Below, piece after piece: positions 9,508-17,746 of a stretch of DNA of 64,000 bases (its first letter is position 1; each line of letters starts with the position of its first letter). This DNA comes from JBBSEX01 sp038239345. GTDB lineage: Bacteria; Acidobacteriota; Terriglobia; Bryobacterales; Bryobacteraceae. The stretch spans positions 1 to 64,000 of the forward strand of contig JBBSEX010000001.1 of assembly GCA_038239345.1 (NCBI GenBank). The letters are read 5' to 3'. The position numbers were made by a program, and so were the translations under genes. Below the pieces are notes generated by a model. It saw only the letters and a program-made list of their open reading frames with translations. It was not told the origin of the DNA and did not search any database.

Positions 9508-10848
9508 ATGGCATCCAGAAGACAATTCATGCAGGTAACGTGCCGTACCCTGGCGGCACTTGGCGCCGGGTCTCGATTCGGCCGATTCGGTTTGATGAAC
9601 GCGATGTCGCAGAACGTCGCGGATTATAAGGCGCTGGTATGTATCGCCCTCTACGGTGGCAATGACGCCAATAACCTGATCGTGCCGATCAGCACGGCGA
9701 ACTACGCGAAATATACGAAGAACCGGGGCAATCTAGCCTTGGGCGGGGGCAGTTTGCTTCCTATCCCGGCAACGCAGGATTCCTTCGCCGTCCATAGCAA
9801 GTTAGCCGGTCTGCAGGGTTTATACACGGGTGGAAAAGCGGCGATTCTGGCGAACGTCGGGCCGCTGGTTACCAAAACCAGCCGCGTGCAGTATCAGCAG
9901 CGTCAGGTGGCATTGCCATTCGACTTGTATTCGCACTCTTCGCAATCGGGGCAGTGGCTAACCGATATCACTAACGGATCGGCCGATACTGGATGGGCGG
10001 GCCGAACCGCCGATTTGATGCACACCCAAAATGCATCGACGTTTCCCCTGGTTACGTCAGTGAGCGGCAACAATCCGTTTGGTCTTGGCAAGCAGACGCG
10101 CCCGGCGATCGTGAATCTGAACGGCACGCTCGGGTTGCAGGGGTTTGGCAATAACAGCGGCGAAGTGGCCCGCCTGGGTGCGGTCCAGAACGTTCTGAAG
10201 TTCGACACCGGTCTCTCGCTGGTGCAATCCGCCAAGTCCCGGCTAAGCCAGGGAATCAACGATTCCACTACGCTTTCCTTGGCCGTGAAAGGCGCGACGC
10301 CACTGACCACCAAGTTTCCCGCTACGGGATTGGGCAATCAACTCTCGCAGATCGCCCGGATCATTCAGGTCCGCGCGGAATTGGGTATGAGCCGCCAGAT
10401 TTTTATCGCGGGCATCGGCGGGTTCGATACGCACTCCGCCCAGTTGCCTCAGCAGGACGCCTTGTTCACGCAGATCAACGATGCGGTGTTGGCTTTCTAC
10501 AACGCAACGCTGGAGATGACGGTAGATCAGCAGGTAACGGCGTTTACGGTCTCGGATTTTTCGCGTACGCTGCAAGCGAATAGTAACGACGGCACCGATC
10601 ACGCCTGGGGAAGCCATCAGATGATCGTCGGTGGCGCGGTGAAGGGTAAAGAAGTCTACGGAACCTTCCCGACACTTGATTTGAACGGGCCAGACGATTC
10701 GTCGGGTCAGGGGCGCTGGATCCCTACTACCTCGCTCGATCAATATGGCGCGACCTTGGCCGAGTGGTTTGGTGTGAATACCGTGGATTTACCCACTGTT
10801 TTCCCCAATCTTAATAATTTCGCGACCAAAAAACTGGGATTCCTTTAG
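9508..10848 (+). CDS. DUF1501 family protein with Tat signal
   Basis: The 446-residue protein starts with SRRQFMQVTCRTLAALGAG, a twin-arginine signal, so it is probably exported folded. DUF1501 belongs to the alkaline-phosphatase/sulfatase-like fold. The motifs VCIALYGGNDANNLIVP near the start, GGFDTHSAQ and DHAWGSHQMIVGG in the last third provide Asp and His residues of a metal site. A purine-rich GGGAAAAAGG lies upstream of the ATG. It is the second member of the DUF1800-DUF1501 pair and is followed after 20 bases by a PEP-CTERM protein gene, suggesting one transcript of exported proteins. The substrate is unknown. Confidence 0.88.
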   Translation: MASRRQFMQVTCRTLAALGAGSRFGRFGLMNAMSQNVADYKALVCIALYGGNDANNLIVPISTANYAKYTKNRGNLALGGGSLLPIPATQDSFAVHSKLAGLQGLYTGGKAAILANVGPLVTKTSRVQYQQRQVALPFDLYSHSSQSGQWLTDITNGSADTGWAGRTADLMHTQNASTFPLVTSVSGNNPFGLGKQTRPAIVNLNGTLGLQGFGNNSGEVARLGAVQNVLKFDTGLSLVQSAKSRLSQGINDSTTLSLAVKGATPLTTKFPATGLGNQLSQIARIIQVRAELGMSRQIFIAGIGGFDTHSAQLPQQDALFTQINDAVLAFYNATLEMTVDQQVTAFTVSDFSRTLQANSNDGTDHAWGSHQMIVGGAVKGKEVYGTFPTLDLNGPDDSSGQGRWIPTTSLDQYGATLAEWFGVNTVDLPTVFPNLNNFATKKLGFL

Positions 10849-10868
10849 ACTGAATTAGGCAACTACTG

Positions 10869-11525
10869 ATGAATTTAAAAACATTCTTGCTCGCTACGCT
10901 GATTCCGTGCACGATGGCGGCCACTACTTTGGCGCCTATTGACTCGACCAGCCGGGGTTGGCTCTCCGACAATTCGGGGAACACGATTACGCCCGGTCTA
11001 TCGGCGAATTTCCTGGCCGGCGCGCTGGATGGTGACGGTTATCGCGATTTCTTTCGGTTCACTTTGCCGACCTTCACCGGGAGCGTGACTGCGGCCGACT
11101 TGCAGTTGGATGAGCCCGCGAACGGTTCGCTGTTTCCCACGGGCGTGAGCACCTTCACCTTTAATATTTACAAACTGGCGGCGTTGTTCGCCTATGACGA
11201 TATTGGGGCGAATACTCTATTCGGAACCGTCACCTTGAGCGCCAGCGATGATGGAACAACCGTCCATGTCGCGTTGAATTCCGATGCCTTGATCGCATTG
11301 ACTTCCGGTGCAACCGTTACCTTCGGCGGCGTGCTGGCTCTCCCAAACAACGACGATGACGCTCAGTTCTTCGCCCATTCCGGGGCGGGAGAAAGCTCCA
11401 TCCTGCAGCTGACCACAGGCGATATCGTAGTCGGCGCCCCGGCACCGGAACCGGCGAGTGCGCTGTTTATCGCAGCAGGCCTGGTTGGAATGGGTTGGAT
11501 TCTCCGCAAGCGTAAAATGGCTTAA
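10869..11525 (+). CDS. PEP-CTERM sorting domain protein
   Basis: The 218-residue secreted protein has an N-terminal signal peptide (MNLKTFLLATLIPCTMAATT), a beta-rich middle region, and a C-terminal PEP-CTERM sorting signal. That signal consists of APEPASALFIAAG, a hydrophobic helix and the basic tail RKRKMA. It should be processed by an exosortase and attached to, or released from, the envelope. No exosortase gene is present in the window. The middle resembles choice-of-anchor or DNRLRE-like beta-sandwich domains, but I cannot name it. It is the third gene of the DUF1800-DUF1501 unit and is followed by a GC-rich hairpin. Confidence 0.8.
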   Translation: MNLKTFLLATLIPCTMAATTLAPIDSTSRGWLSDNSGNTITPGLSANFLAGALDGDGYRDFFRFTLPTFTGSVTAADLQLDEPANGSLFPTGVSTFTFNIYKLAALFAYDDIGANTLFGTVTLSASDDGTTVHVALNSDALIALTSGATVTFGGVLALPNNDDDAQFFAHSGAGESSILQLTTGDIVVGAPAPEPASALFIAAGLVGMGWILRKRKMA

Positions 11526-11556
11526 GCGTATTTTGATACACATTTTCGGTATACAT

Positions 11557-11581
11557 CCCCCGGGTGCGTCGAACCCGGGGG
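11557..11581 (+). terminator. strong GC hairpin downstream of the PEP-CTERM gene
   Basis: CCCCCGGG (11557-11564) and CCCGGGGG (11574-11581) form a perfect eight-base stem around a nine-base loop, 31 bases after the stop codon. There is no U-tract, so it may act as a transcript end stabiliser or a weak terminator rather than a classical intrinsic terminator. Confidence 0.35.
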
Positions 11582-11611
11582 CCCTGTAAGTTCGTTCACT
11601 TTCCTGCTAGC

Positions 11612-12363
11612 ATGACTGCAATGAAGCTCTTCCTCGTAGCTGCCGTTCTTGGATTCATTCCATCCGCTTCCGCCGCGCCAGACGCCAAATCGGCTGAGAT
11701 CGAAAAAGCCATGACCGCAGCCATGGGTGGCCAGGCTTCCTGGAACTCCGCTCATTACGTGCGCTACGATTTTGTGGTCAACGCCGGCGGTAAAGTTGTA
11801 GCTGACCGATCGCATCTGTGGGACAAACAGACCGGCCGCTATCGCTTGGATTCGAAGACGAAAGACGGCAAGTCGGCGATCGTGTATTCAACACTGCCAA
11901 CCAACAGGGTGAAGCCTACATGGATGGTAAAAAGCTTTCCGGTGATGAGGCCGCCAAGGCTCTCAAAGACGCCTACGGAACTTACATCAACGATATGTAC
12001 TGGCTATCCATGCCGTGGAAATGGACCGACAGCGGCGTTCATCTGAACTATATGGGCGATGCCAAGCGCGGCGACGACACGGTGGATATTGTGCAACTGA
12101 CGTTTGATCATGTCGGCTTAACCCCAGGCGATATGTATAAGGCTTTCGTCTCCCGCAAGTCGCACCTGATGACCCATTGGGAATACAAGCTCCAGGGCGG
12201 CACGTCGGGAGCGTGGGATTGGGAATACGCTGAGACGCACGGCATGAAATTAGCCCGCAACCATACGAATGAAAAGGGCATGTCGATCAATATGGGCAAG
12301 GTTCAAATTCTGGATACAGTGGACCCGTCCCTCTTCAGTGACGTGAAGAAGCAACTGCCGTAG
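11612..12363 (+). pseudogene. frameshifted secreted protein gene
   Basis: Two overlapping frames together make one protein of about 250 residues. The first (from ATG 11612 or 11621) carries a signal peptide, MKLFLVAAVLGFIPSASAAP, and a domain ending DGKSAIVY. The second resumes at FNTANQQGEAYMDGKK and runs to the stop at 12363. The switch falls at 11885-11889, where restoring a single T would give the continuous reading AIVYFNTANQQ. No insertion is present. The gene is therefore broken by a one-base deletion, unless this is a sequencing or assembly error. I do not recognise the family; the C-terminal half is rich in Trp, Tyr and Asp as in periplasmic beta-rich proteins. Confidence 0.65.
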
Positions 12364-12473
12364 TTACGCCACGCATTGCGTAGCAGTCTGAAACGGGATA
12401 AAATCGTAATTCGCCCTCCGAAGTCTAAGCGGTTTCCAAGCAGGATAAGGTTAGTTCTCTTTTAACAATTCAT

Positions 12474-12854
12474 ATGCAGAAGCAGGGGAAGAAGAAAGTC
12501 CTCGCGGTCGTGGACGATCTGTTTTTTATTGTCAAGATCAGCGATGCGGCCAAGCGCGCGGGTCTGGATGTCGAGTATGTCAAATCCGATGAGGATGTGC
12601 TGGCCAAAGCCAAGGAAAATCCAGCGCTGATTATCTTCGATCTGAATTTCAATGGGATCGACCCGCTGAAGTTGATTACGGCGTTGAAGGCCGGCGAAGA
12701 ATCCAAGCCCATCAGCCTGATCGCCTATCTGTCCCACGTGCAAGGCGAACTGAAGCAGAAGGCTCATGAGGCGGGTTGCGATATGGTGCTGGCACGTTCG
12801 GCGTTCTCGCAAAATCTGGTTCAAATTCTGAAGCGTCACGCGACCACACTCTAA
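12474..12854 (+). CDS. degenerate single-domain receiver protein
   Basis: The 126-residue protein has the size and beta-alpha pattern of a response-regulator receiver: KVLAVVDDLFF (acidic pair Asp14-Asp15), IIFDLNFNG (Asp56 at the phosphorylation position) and SLIAYLSHV (Ser87 at the switch Thr/Ser position). The conserved Lys of the KP motif is replaced by Arg108 (LARSAF). No output domain and no partner kinase are adjacent. It may be a phosphorylation-independent or altered protein-protein interaction module. It stands between a frameshifted gene and a secreted-protease operon, with an AT-rich leader upstream. Confidence 0.7.
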   Translation: MQKQGKKKVLAVVDDLFFIVKISDAAKRAGLDVEYVKSDEDVLAKAKENPALIIFDLNFNGIDPLKLITALKAGEESKPISLIAYLSHVQGELKQKAHEAGCDMVLARSAFSQNLVQILKRHATTL

Positions 12855-12879
12855 GCGCTGATCGGGCTATCCTGATCCC

Positions 12880-13404
12880 ATGAGGCCGATTCTCTTCTTC
12901 ATCGCCGCGCTGTCCGCGGAGGCAGCCGTGGCACCCCGTTACTCACTGGAAAATTTAGTCGACAAGTCGGAGCAGATCGTTCACGGCCGTGTCGCAAATT
13001 CGCATGTCGCCTGGGACGCGAAGCACCGGTATCTCTGGACCCACTATGAAGTCGCTGTTATCGAGACCCTGAAAGGCGAGCGGCGGCAGTCGTTGGTTGT
13101 TAGCGAACCCGGCGGCAGTCTCGACGGCGTCCATCAGCAAATCAGCGGTGCGTTAGGGTACGGCGCGGGCGAGGAGGTGTATCTGTTCCTCTACACAACA
13201 CCGATCGGGTACATGCGAACCGCAGGTGGTGGCCAAGGCAAGTTCACGATTGGCGCCGACCAAAGAGTTCATGCCATCGTGCAAGGTCTGGAGTTCGTCC
13301 CCGGCACTTCCGGCGGAACGCCTCTAACACTGCTGGATAATTCTTCGCCCGCGCAAGTCTCCAGCTCGTTGCGAAACATGGTGCGGGCACGGAGTGCGAA
13401 ATGA
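12880..13404 (+). CDS. small secreted protein coupled to matrixin protease
   Basis: The 174-residue protein begins with a signal peptide (MRPILFFIAALSAEAAVAP), followed by one beta-rich domain (LENLVDKSEQIVHGRV, YEVAVIETLKGE, GEEVYLFLYTT, GGGQGKFTI). I do not know a name for it. Its stop codon overlaps the start of the metalloprotease gene (ATGA at 13401), so the two are translationally coupled. That suggests a partnership, for example as inhibitor, chaperone or co-secreted factor, but no sequence evidence decides which. Confidence 0.6.
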   Translation: MRPILFFIAALSAEAAVAPRYSLENLVDKSEQIVHGRVANSHVAWDAKHRYLWTHYEVAVIETLKGERRQSLVVSEPGGSLDGVHQQISGALGYGAGEEVYLFLYTTPIGYMRTAGGGQGKFTIGADQRVHAIVQGLEFVPGTSGGTPLTLLDNSSPAQVSSSLRNMVRARSAK

Positions 13405-15482
13405 GGAGAGACATCGTTCGGGTGTTGGTGGTTCCGATCCTGGTGTCGGTTTCGGCGTTCGCTTATGTGCGCGTAACTAGCAACAAGGGAATTCCGCTGT
13501 TTCGCAGAGACGTCACAAACATTCAGTTTTATCTCAATCCCACCGTCAAGGCAGGGGCGGTAAACTCCGCTGGTGGTGTCATCATTTCTCCATCCAGCGA
13601 TCCGGCCGCGGCCATCACGGCGGCAACGAACGCCTGGAGCAGCATCTCCGGGACTACCATCCATTTCGCCCCGCTGCAGAGCACGACGCTGCATAATAAT
13701 CCCAGCGACGGAAAGTCCGTCATCACGGCCGAGGATACCGCTGAGACTCGTAGCATCGTGGGTTCTTATCTGGCCATTACGCTATGGCGCTATGACGATA
13801 ACGGCGCATTGACCGACACCGATATTCTGATTAACCCGAACGTCGATTTTCAAGGCTTCCAGGCGCCGCTTTCCACCGATCATGCGCTGGATAGCTTCGA
13901 CCTGCAGTCCCTTCTGACGCATGAATTAGGGCATGCCCTGGGCGCTAATCACAGCGGGCTGGTGTCGGCGACGATGTATCAGACGACGTTTGTTTTCTCG
14001 CAATTCAGCACAGTGGCGGAATCGACTATGCAATCGAATTTGTCGCCAGATGACATCGCCTTTGCAAGAGCGGTATATCCCGCGCCAAGCTTCGCCGCGC
14101 AGAATGGCTCAATCAGCGGCAAGGCTGCCTATACCGATGGGTCCCCTATATTCGCCGGGTCGGTGGTGGCCGTGGATACCGCAACGGGCTTGGCGATTGG
14201 AGGAGTTACTAGCACCACCGATGGCAGTTACTCGATAGACAGCGTGCCCCCGGGAACGTATACCGTTTATATTGAGCCGCTGGATGGACCTGTTTTTCCA
14301 GCCAATCTCTATTTCAGTGCCGGGACTTCCCTGACGACTTCCTTTCGAACGACCGTTGCCGCCCAACCTGCTGTGGTAACCGCCGGCGGCAATACGGCCG
14401 TCGATTTCAGTGTCGACACCGCGGCTTCTGGGATGGACATCCCTTATCTCGGCACGGGCCCGGCCGGTGGCACCGCTTATTCATTCGCAGCAAGTGCTAA
14501 GACGGCGCGCGCCGGATCCGCGATTGACGTGCTGGTGTGGGGGAAAGGGATCGATGCCAGTAACCAGGTGACGTTGCTCGGACCGGGCATTAGCGTTCGG
14601 CCCGGAACGCTGCATATACAGCCTGGCGCCGCCTCCGGTGGTCTGATTCCCATCCGTTTCACGGTGGATGTGGCGGCCCGTTCCACTCGAGCTTTTTGCA
14701 GTGTCCTGTTGCGCAGGGCTGGCGATGCAGCCGCATACTCCGGTGGATTCGTCATCGTGCCAGTGCCGTCGTTTCCAGCCAATGGCATTGTCAACGCGGC
14801 GAATTATACGGGCGGTTTCGTTTCGCCGGGCGAGATCGTATCGGTGTTCGGGCAGCAGTTCGGGCCAGTGAGCTTGGTGGGTTTGCAATTGGGTTCGGCG
14901 GGGAATGTGCTGACGCAGCTTGCTGAGACACGTATCCTATTCGACGGCATACCGGCGCCCCTGATTTATTCGGCGGCGGGAGTTCTCAGCGCCATCGTGC
15001 CTTATGAGGTGGCCGGACAAACCAGCACGAATGTGCGAGTGGAATATCAGGGCACGGTATCGGCCACGGTAACGGTACCTGTTTCTCCAGCCGCTCCCGC
15101 CATCTTCACGTCCAATGCAAGCGGTATGGGGCAAGGGGCGATTCTGAACCAGGATCAAACGATAAACGACGCATCGAATGCCGCCGCCGCGGGGTCTGTG
15201 ATCGTGTTCTATGCAACCGGCGAAGGGCAGACGAACCCCGGGGGCGTGACCGGTTCGGTGACGAATAACGGAACTACAAAACCGGTGCTTCCTGTTTCGG
15301 TAACAATCGGAGGAATCACCGCGGAGATCTTATACGCCGGCGAAGCCCCGGGTCTGGTAGCAGGCGTGCTGCAGGTAAACGCCCGCATCCCGGCGAATGT
15401 AGCGAAGGGAAATTCGGTTCCGGTATCGATTGCAGTGGGTACGGCGGTGGGCGGTGCAGGGGTTACCGTGGCGGTGCGCTGA
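13401..15482 (+). CDS. secreted matrixin-type metalloprotease with TIGR03437 C-terminus
   Basis: The 693-residue protein has a signal peptide (IVRVLVVPILVSVSAFA) and then a metzincin catalytic domain. Zinc ligands are His174, His178 and His184 in HELGHALGANHSG, with a likely Met-turn in SATMYQT. Next comes a carboxypeptidase-regulatory-like beta-sandwich at about 235-330 (GSISGKAAYTDGSPIFAGSV), an Ig-like region, and a C-terminal TIGR03437 module from about residue 460 (NAANYTGGFVSPGEIVSVFG, FDGIPAPLIYSAAG, VLQVNARIP). TIGR03437 modules are characteristic of Solibacter-type acidobacteria. It should act outside the cytoplasm as a zinc endopeptidase. It is coupled to the preceding small secreted protein by a four-base overlap. 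Confidence 0.85.
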   Translation: MRRDIVRVLVVPILVSVSAFAYVRVTSNKGIPLFRRDVTNIQFYLNPTVKAGAVNSAGGVIISPSSDPAAAITAATNAWSSISGTTIHFAPLQSTTLHNNPSDGKSVITAEDTAETRSIVGSYLAITLWRYDDNGALTDTDILINPNVDFQGFQAPLSTDHALDSFDLQSLLTHELGHALGANHSGLVSATMYQTTFVFSQFSTVAESTMQSNLSPDDIAFARAVYPAPSFAAQNGSISGKAAYTDGSPIFAGSVVAVDTATGLAIGGVTSTTDGSYSIDSVPPGTYTVYIEPLDGPVFPANLYFSAGTSLTTSFRTTVAAQPAVVTAGGNTAVDFSVDTAASGMDIPYLGTGPAGGTAYSFAASAKTARAGSAIDVLVWGKGIDASNQVTLLGPGISVRPGTLHIQPGAASGGLIPIRFTVDVAARSTRAFCSVLLRRAGDAAAYSGGFVIVPVPSFPANGIVNAANYTGGFVSPGEIVSVFGQQFGPVSLVGLQLGSAGNVLTQLAETRILFDGIPAPLIYSAAGVLSAIVPYEVAGQTSTNVRVEYQGTVSATVTVPVSPAAPAIFTSNASGMGQGAILNQDQTINDASNAAAAGSVIVFYATGEGQTNPGGVTGSVTNNGTTKPVLPVSVTIGGITAEILYAGEAPGLVAGVLQVNARIPANVAKGNSVPVSIAVGTAVGGAGVTVAVR

Positions 15483-15554
15483 GCTTTCCTTGTTCCCTTA
15501 CTAACTGCCGCAACCACTTACTAACTCGACGGCGAAGAGGGTATCCGCCGTAAT

Positions 15555-16319
15555 TCAGATTGTCTCCCCGTGCCTTCCGGACCCTTTCGTGAATCGTTCC
15601 GCGCCCGATACGGTCTCGCCCGAGGCGATGACTTCGGTGCCTCTCTCCAATTCATTGCGCTCCGCTTCGTCCCACGATAACGACCATTGCTCGTAGACCG
15701 ACATCCGGTCGGATCGCATGCAGGTTTGGGGAAATCGACATAACGAGGCGGCTAATTCGAGTGCCGCTTCTAGAGCCTGGCCCGGTTCGACGATTCGATT
15801 CGCCAAGCCCATGCGAAGCGCCTCTTCGCCCGATACGCCGCGTCCCGTTAGGATCAGATCGAGGGCGTGGCTTTGACCGATCAGGCGCGGTAAACGGACG
15901 GTCCCCAGGTCTACCAACGGGACCCCGAAGCGGCGACAATATACGCCGAAGATGGCATCGCGGGCGGCGACGCGGAGATCGCACCAAAGGGCCAATTCCA
16001 GGCCCCCGGCGACAGCATGCCCTTCCACGGCGGCAATCACCGGCTTTGACAACAGCATGCGGGAAGGACCCATGGGGCCATCGCCTTCGGCTTGCAATTG
16101 CGGCCTCGATCCGGCCAGGGCTTTGAGATCCGCCCCGGCGCAAAACGTTCCTCCGGCACCGGTAAAGACGGCCACTTTGAGAGACGCGTCGGCATCGAAG
16201 CGGCGGAACGCTTCCGCAAGCCCGGTGGCGGTGGGAGGGTCCACGGCATTGCGGACTGCAGGCCGATTGATGGTTACTATCGCAATTGCGCCGCGAACTT
16301 CCAACAAGACGGATGACAT
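15555..16319 (-). CDS. enoyl-CoA hydratase/isomerase family protein
   Basis: This 254-residue crotonase-fold protein shows AIVTINRPAVRNAVD at the N-terminus, FCAGADLKALAG and HAVAGGLELALWCDLRVAA; the latter two supply the backbone amides of the oxyanion hole. The usual catalytic Glu position reads GVPLVDLGTVRLPRLIG, with Asp where hydratases often carry Glu, so the exact reaction (hydration, isomerisation or other acyl-CoA chemistry) is uncertain. Its ATG directly abuts the stop of the RidA gene upstream, placing it last in a pyrD-ridA-crotonase operon. Confidence 0.85.
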   Translation of the reverse strand: MSSVLLEVRGAIAIVTINRPAVRNAVDPPTATGLAEAFRRFDADASLKVAVFTGAGGTFCAGADLKALAGSRPQLQAEGDGPMGPSRMLLSKPVIAAVEGHAVAGGLELALWCDLRVAARDAIFGVYCRRFGVPLVDLGTVRLPRLIGQSHALDLILTGRGVSGEEALRMGLANRIVEPGQALEAALELAASLCRFPQTCMRSDRMSVYEQWSLSWDEAERNELERGTEVIASGETVSGAERFTKGSGRHGETI

Positions 16320-16700
16320 CTATTCCACGATCGCAATCGCTTCAATTTCCACCCGGACATCGCGCGGTAAGCGGGCCGCCTCCACTGTAGCGCGTGCCGG
16401 TGGATGCTCGGTGAAGTAACGCCCATAAACTTCGTTCATTTTCGCGAACTCCCCCATATCCTTCAAAAACACGGTCGTCTTCACGACGCCCGATAAAGAA
16501 GATCCACACGCTTCCAGCAGGCCCTTAATATTTTCCAGCACACGCTCAGTTTGCGCGGCGATGTCGCCATCCACCACCTGATTGGTGAGCGGATCAAATG
16601 GGATCTGTCCGCTTAAAAAAGCGAAGCCGTTATGAACCACCGCTTGCGAATAAGGGCCGATCGCCTGCGGGGCTTTATCGGTGGCGATAATCTTTTTCAA
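16320..16700 (-). CDS. ridA: RidA family reactive intermediate deaminase
   Basis: The 126-residue protein matches RidA (YjgF/UK114): GPYSQAVVHNGFAFLSGQIP, a central VLENIKGLLEACGSSL, and the C-terminal PPARATVEAARLPRDVRVEIEA, in which the conserved Arg binds the substrate carboxylate. RidA hydrolyses 2-aminoacrylate and related enamines to keto acids, limiting damage to PLP enzymes. It begins at TTG, and this start is supported by AGGAG seven bases upstream. It lies 15 bases downstream of pyrD and abuts the crotonase gene. Confidence 0.92.
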   Translation of the reverse strand: MKKIIATDKAPQAIGPYSQAVVHNGFAFLSGQIPFDPLTNQVVDGDIAAQTERVLENIKGLLEACGSSLSGVVKTTVFLKDMGEFAKMNEVYGRYFTEHPPARATVEAARLPRDVRVEIEAIAIVE

Positions 16701-16715
16701 TTCGATTCTCCTGAT

Positions 16716-17633
16716 TTATGGGAAGCGCACGCCGCCAACCAGTTCGCCGACGTGCGTTATCTTTTCCCGCTCTAAAAACTCGTCCAATTCTCTCGCAATG
16801 CGGACGACCGCGGTGGGATCCCAGAAGCTGGCAGTGCCGACTTCGACCGCCGTGGCCCCGGCCAGCAGGAACTCCGCCGCGTCCACTCCGGAGGCGATTC
16901 CACCCAATCCGATTACCGGAATTTTTACAGCTTGCGCCGCTTCGTACACCATGCGGAGGGCGATGGGCTTGATGGCAGGTCCGGAGAGTCCACCGAACCC
17001 GGCGCCAATTCGCGGCTGGCGTGTCCGGGCGTCAATTGCCAGTCCGACAAATGTGTTGACCAGCGAGACAGCATCGGCTCCGGCATCTTCGGCGGCGTGC
17101 GCCAGCGGTTCGATCTTCGCGACGTTGGGCGAGAGCTTGACGATGATCGGCCGCTTGGCGATTTTACGGATTTGGGAGGTCAGATCGCCCAATAATTGGG
17201 GATCGCTGGAGAAAAATATACCGCCATGTTTCGTGTTCGGGCAGGAGACATTCAATTCATAGCCGGCCAAGCCTTCGGCGTCTTCCAGAACGCGGATCAC
17301 CTCGCAATAGTCGGCTGGCTGGTAACCAAATATGTTGGCGAAAACCGCGGCGCGAAGCCCACGTAAAGCGGGTAATTTGTCTTTAACAAAAGCTCGCACG
17401 CCGATGTTCTGGAGCCCGATTGAATTCATCATTCCAGCTTCGGTTTCCCACAGTCGGGGCGGGGGATTACCGTTCATCGGCTCGCGCGATAGGCCTTTCA
17501 CAATGAAGCCGCCAAGATCGTTCAGGTTCAGCAGCGTGGAAAACTCAACTCCATAGGCGAATGTCCCGGAAGCGGCGATTATGGGGTTCCGCAGTTGGAT
17601 GCCGCACAGCGTGGTGCCGAGGCGTCCTGACAT
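16716..17633 (-). CDS. pyrD: dihydroorotate dehydrogenase, class 1B-like
   Basis: The protein is about 305 residues and oxidises dihydroorotate to orotate in pyrimidine synthesis, with FMN on a TIM barrel. Visible motifs are NPIIAASGTFAYGVEF, the substrate-binding NSIGLQNIG, the catalytic-loop ELNVSCPNTKHGG (Cys as base, as in class 1 enzymes), IIVKLSPNV, GGLSGPAIKPIALRMVYE and VIGLGGIASGVDAAEFLLAG. Class 1B enzymes usually need a PyrK electron-transfer subunit, which is not adjacent. The ATG at 17633 places the conserved fold at the N-terminus; an upstream GTG at 17660 would add nine residues. It heads a pyrD-ridA-crotonase operon. Confidence 0.9.
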   Translation of the reverse strand: MSGRLGTTLCGIQLRNPIIAASGTFAYGVEFSTLLNLNDLGGFIVKGLSREPMNGNPPPRLWETEAGMMNSIGLQNIGVRAFVKDKLPALRGLRAAVFANIFGYQPADYCEVIRVLEDAEGLAGYELNVSCPNTKHGGIFFSSDPQLLGDLTSQIRKIAKRPIIVKLSPNVAKIEPLAHAAEDAGADAVSLVNTFVGLAIDARTRQPRIGAGFGGLSGPAIKPIALRMVYEAAQAVKIPVIGLGGIASGVDAAEFLLAGATAVEVGTASFWDPTAVVRIARELDEFLEREKITHVGELVGGVRFP

Positions 17634-17746
17634 GGCATTCAGGATAGCAGTTGTTATCACCGTACTCAGAGTGTTACCTTACAGGGGTAATAACAAAAGT
17701 ACTAAGCAATATACCTTATAGTCTGTGGCCGCGAGAAAGATAAAGA

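Noticed and set aside
17651..17696. Inverted repeat TTGTTAT/ATAACAA between pyrD and the hybrid kinase
   Set aside because: Arms are only seven AT-rich bases across a 33-base spacer, which could arise by chance.
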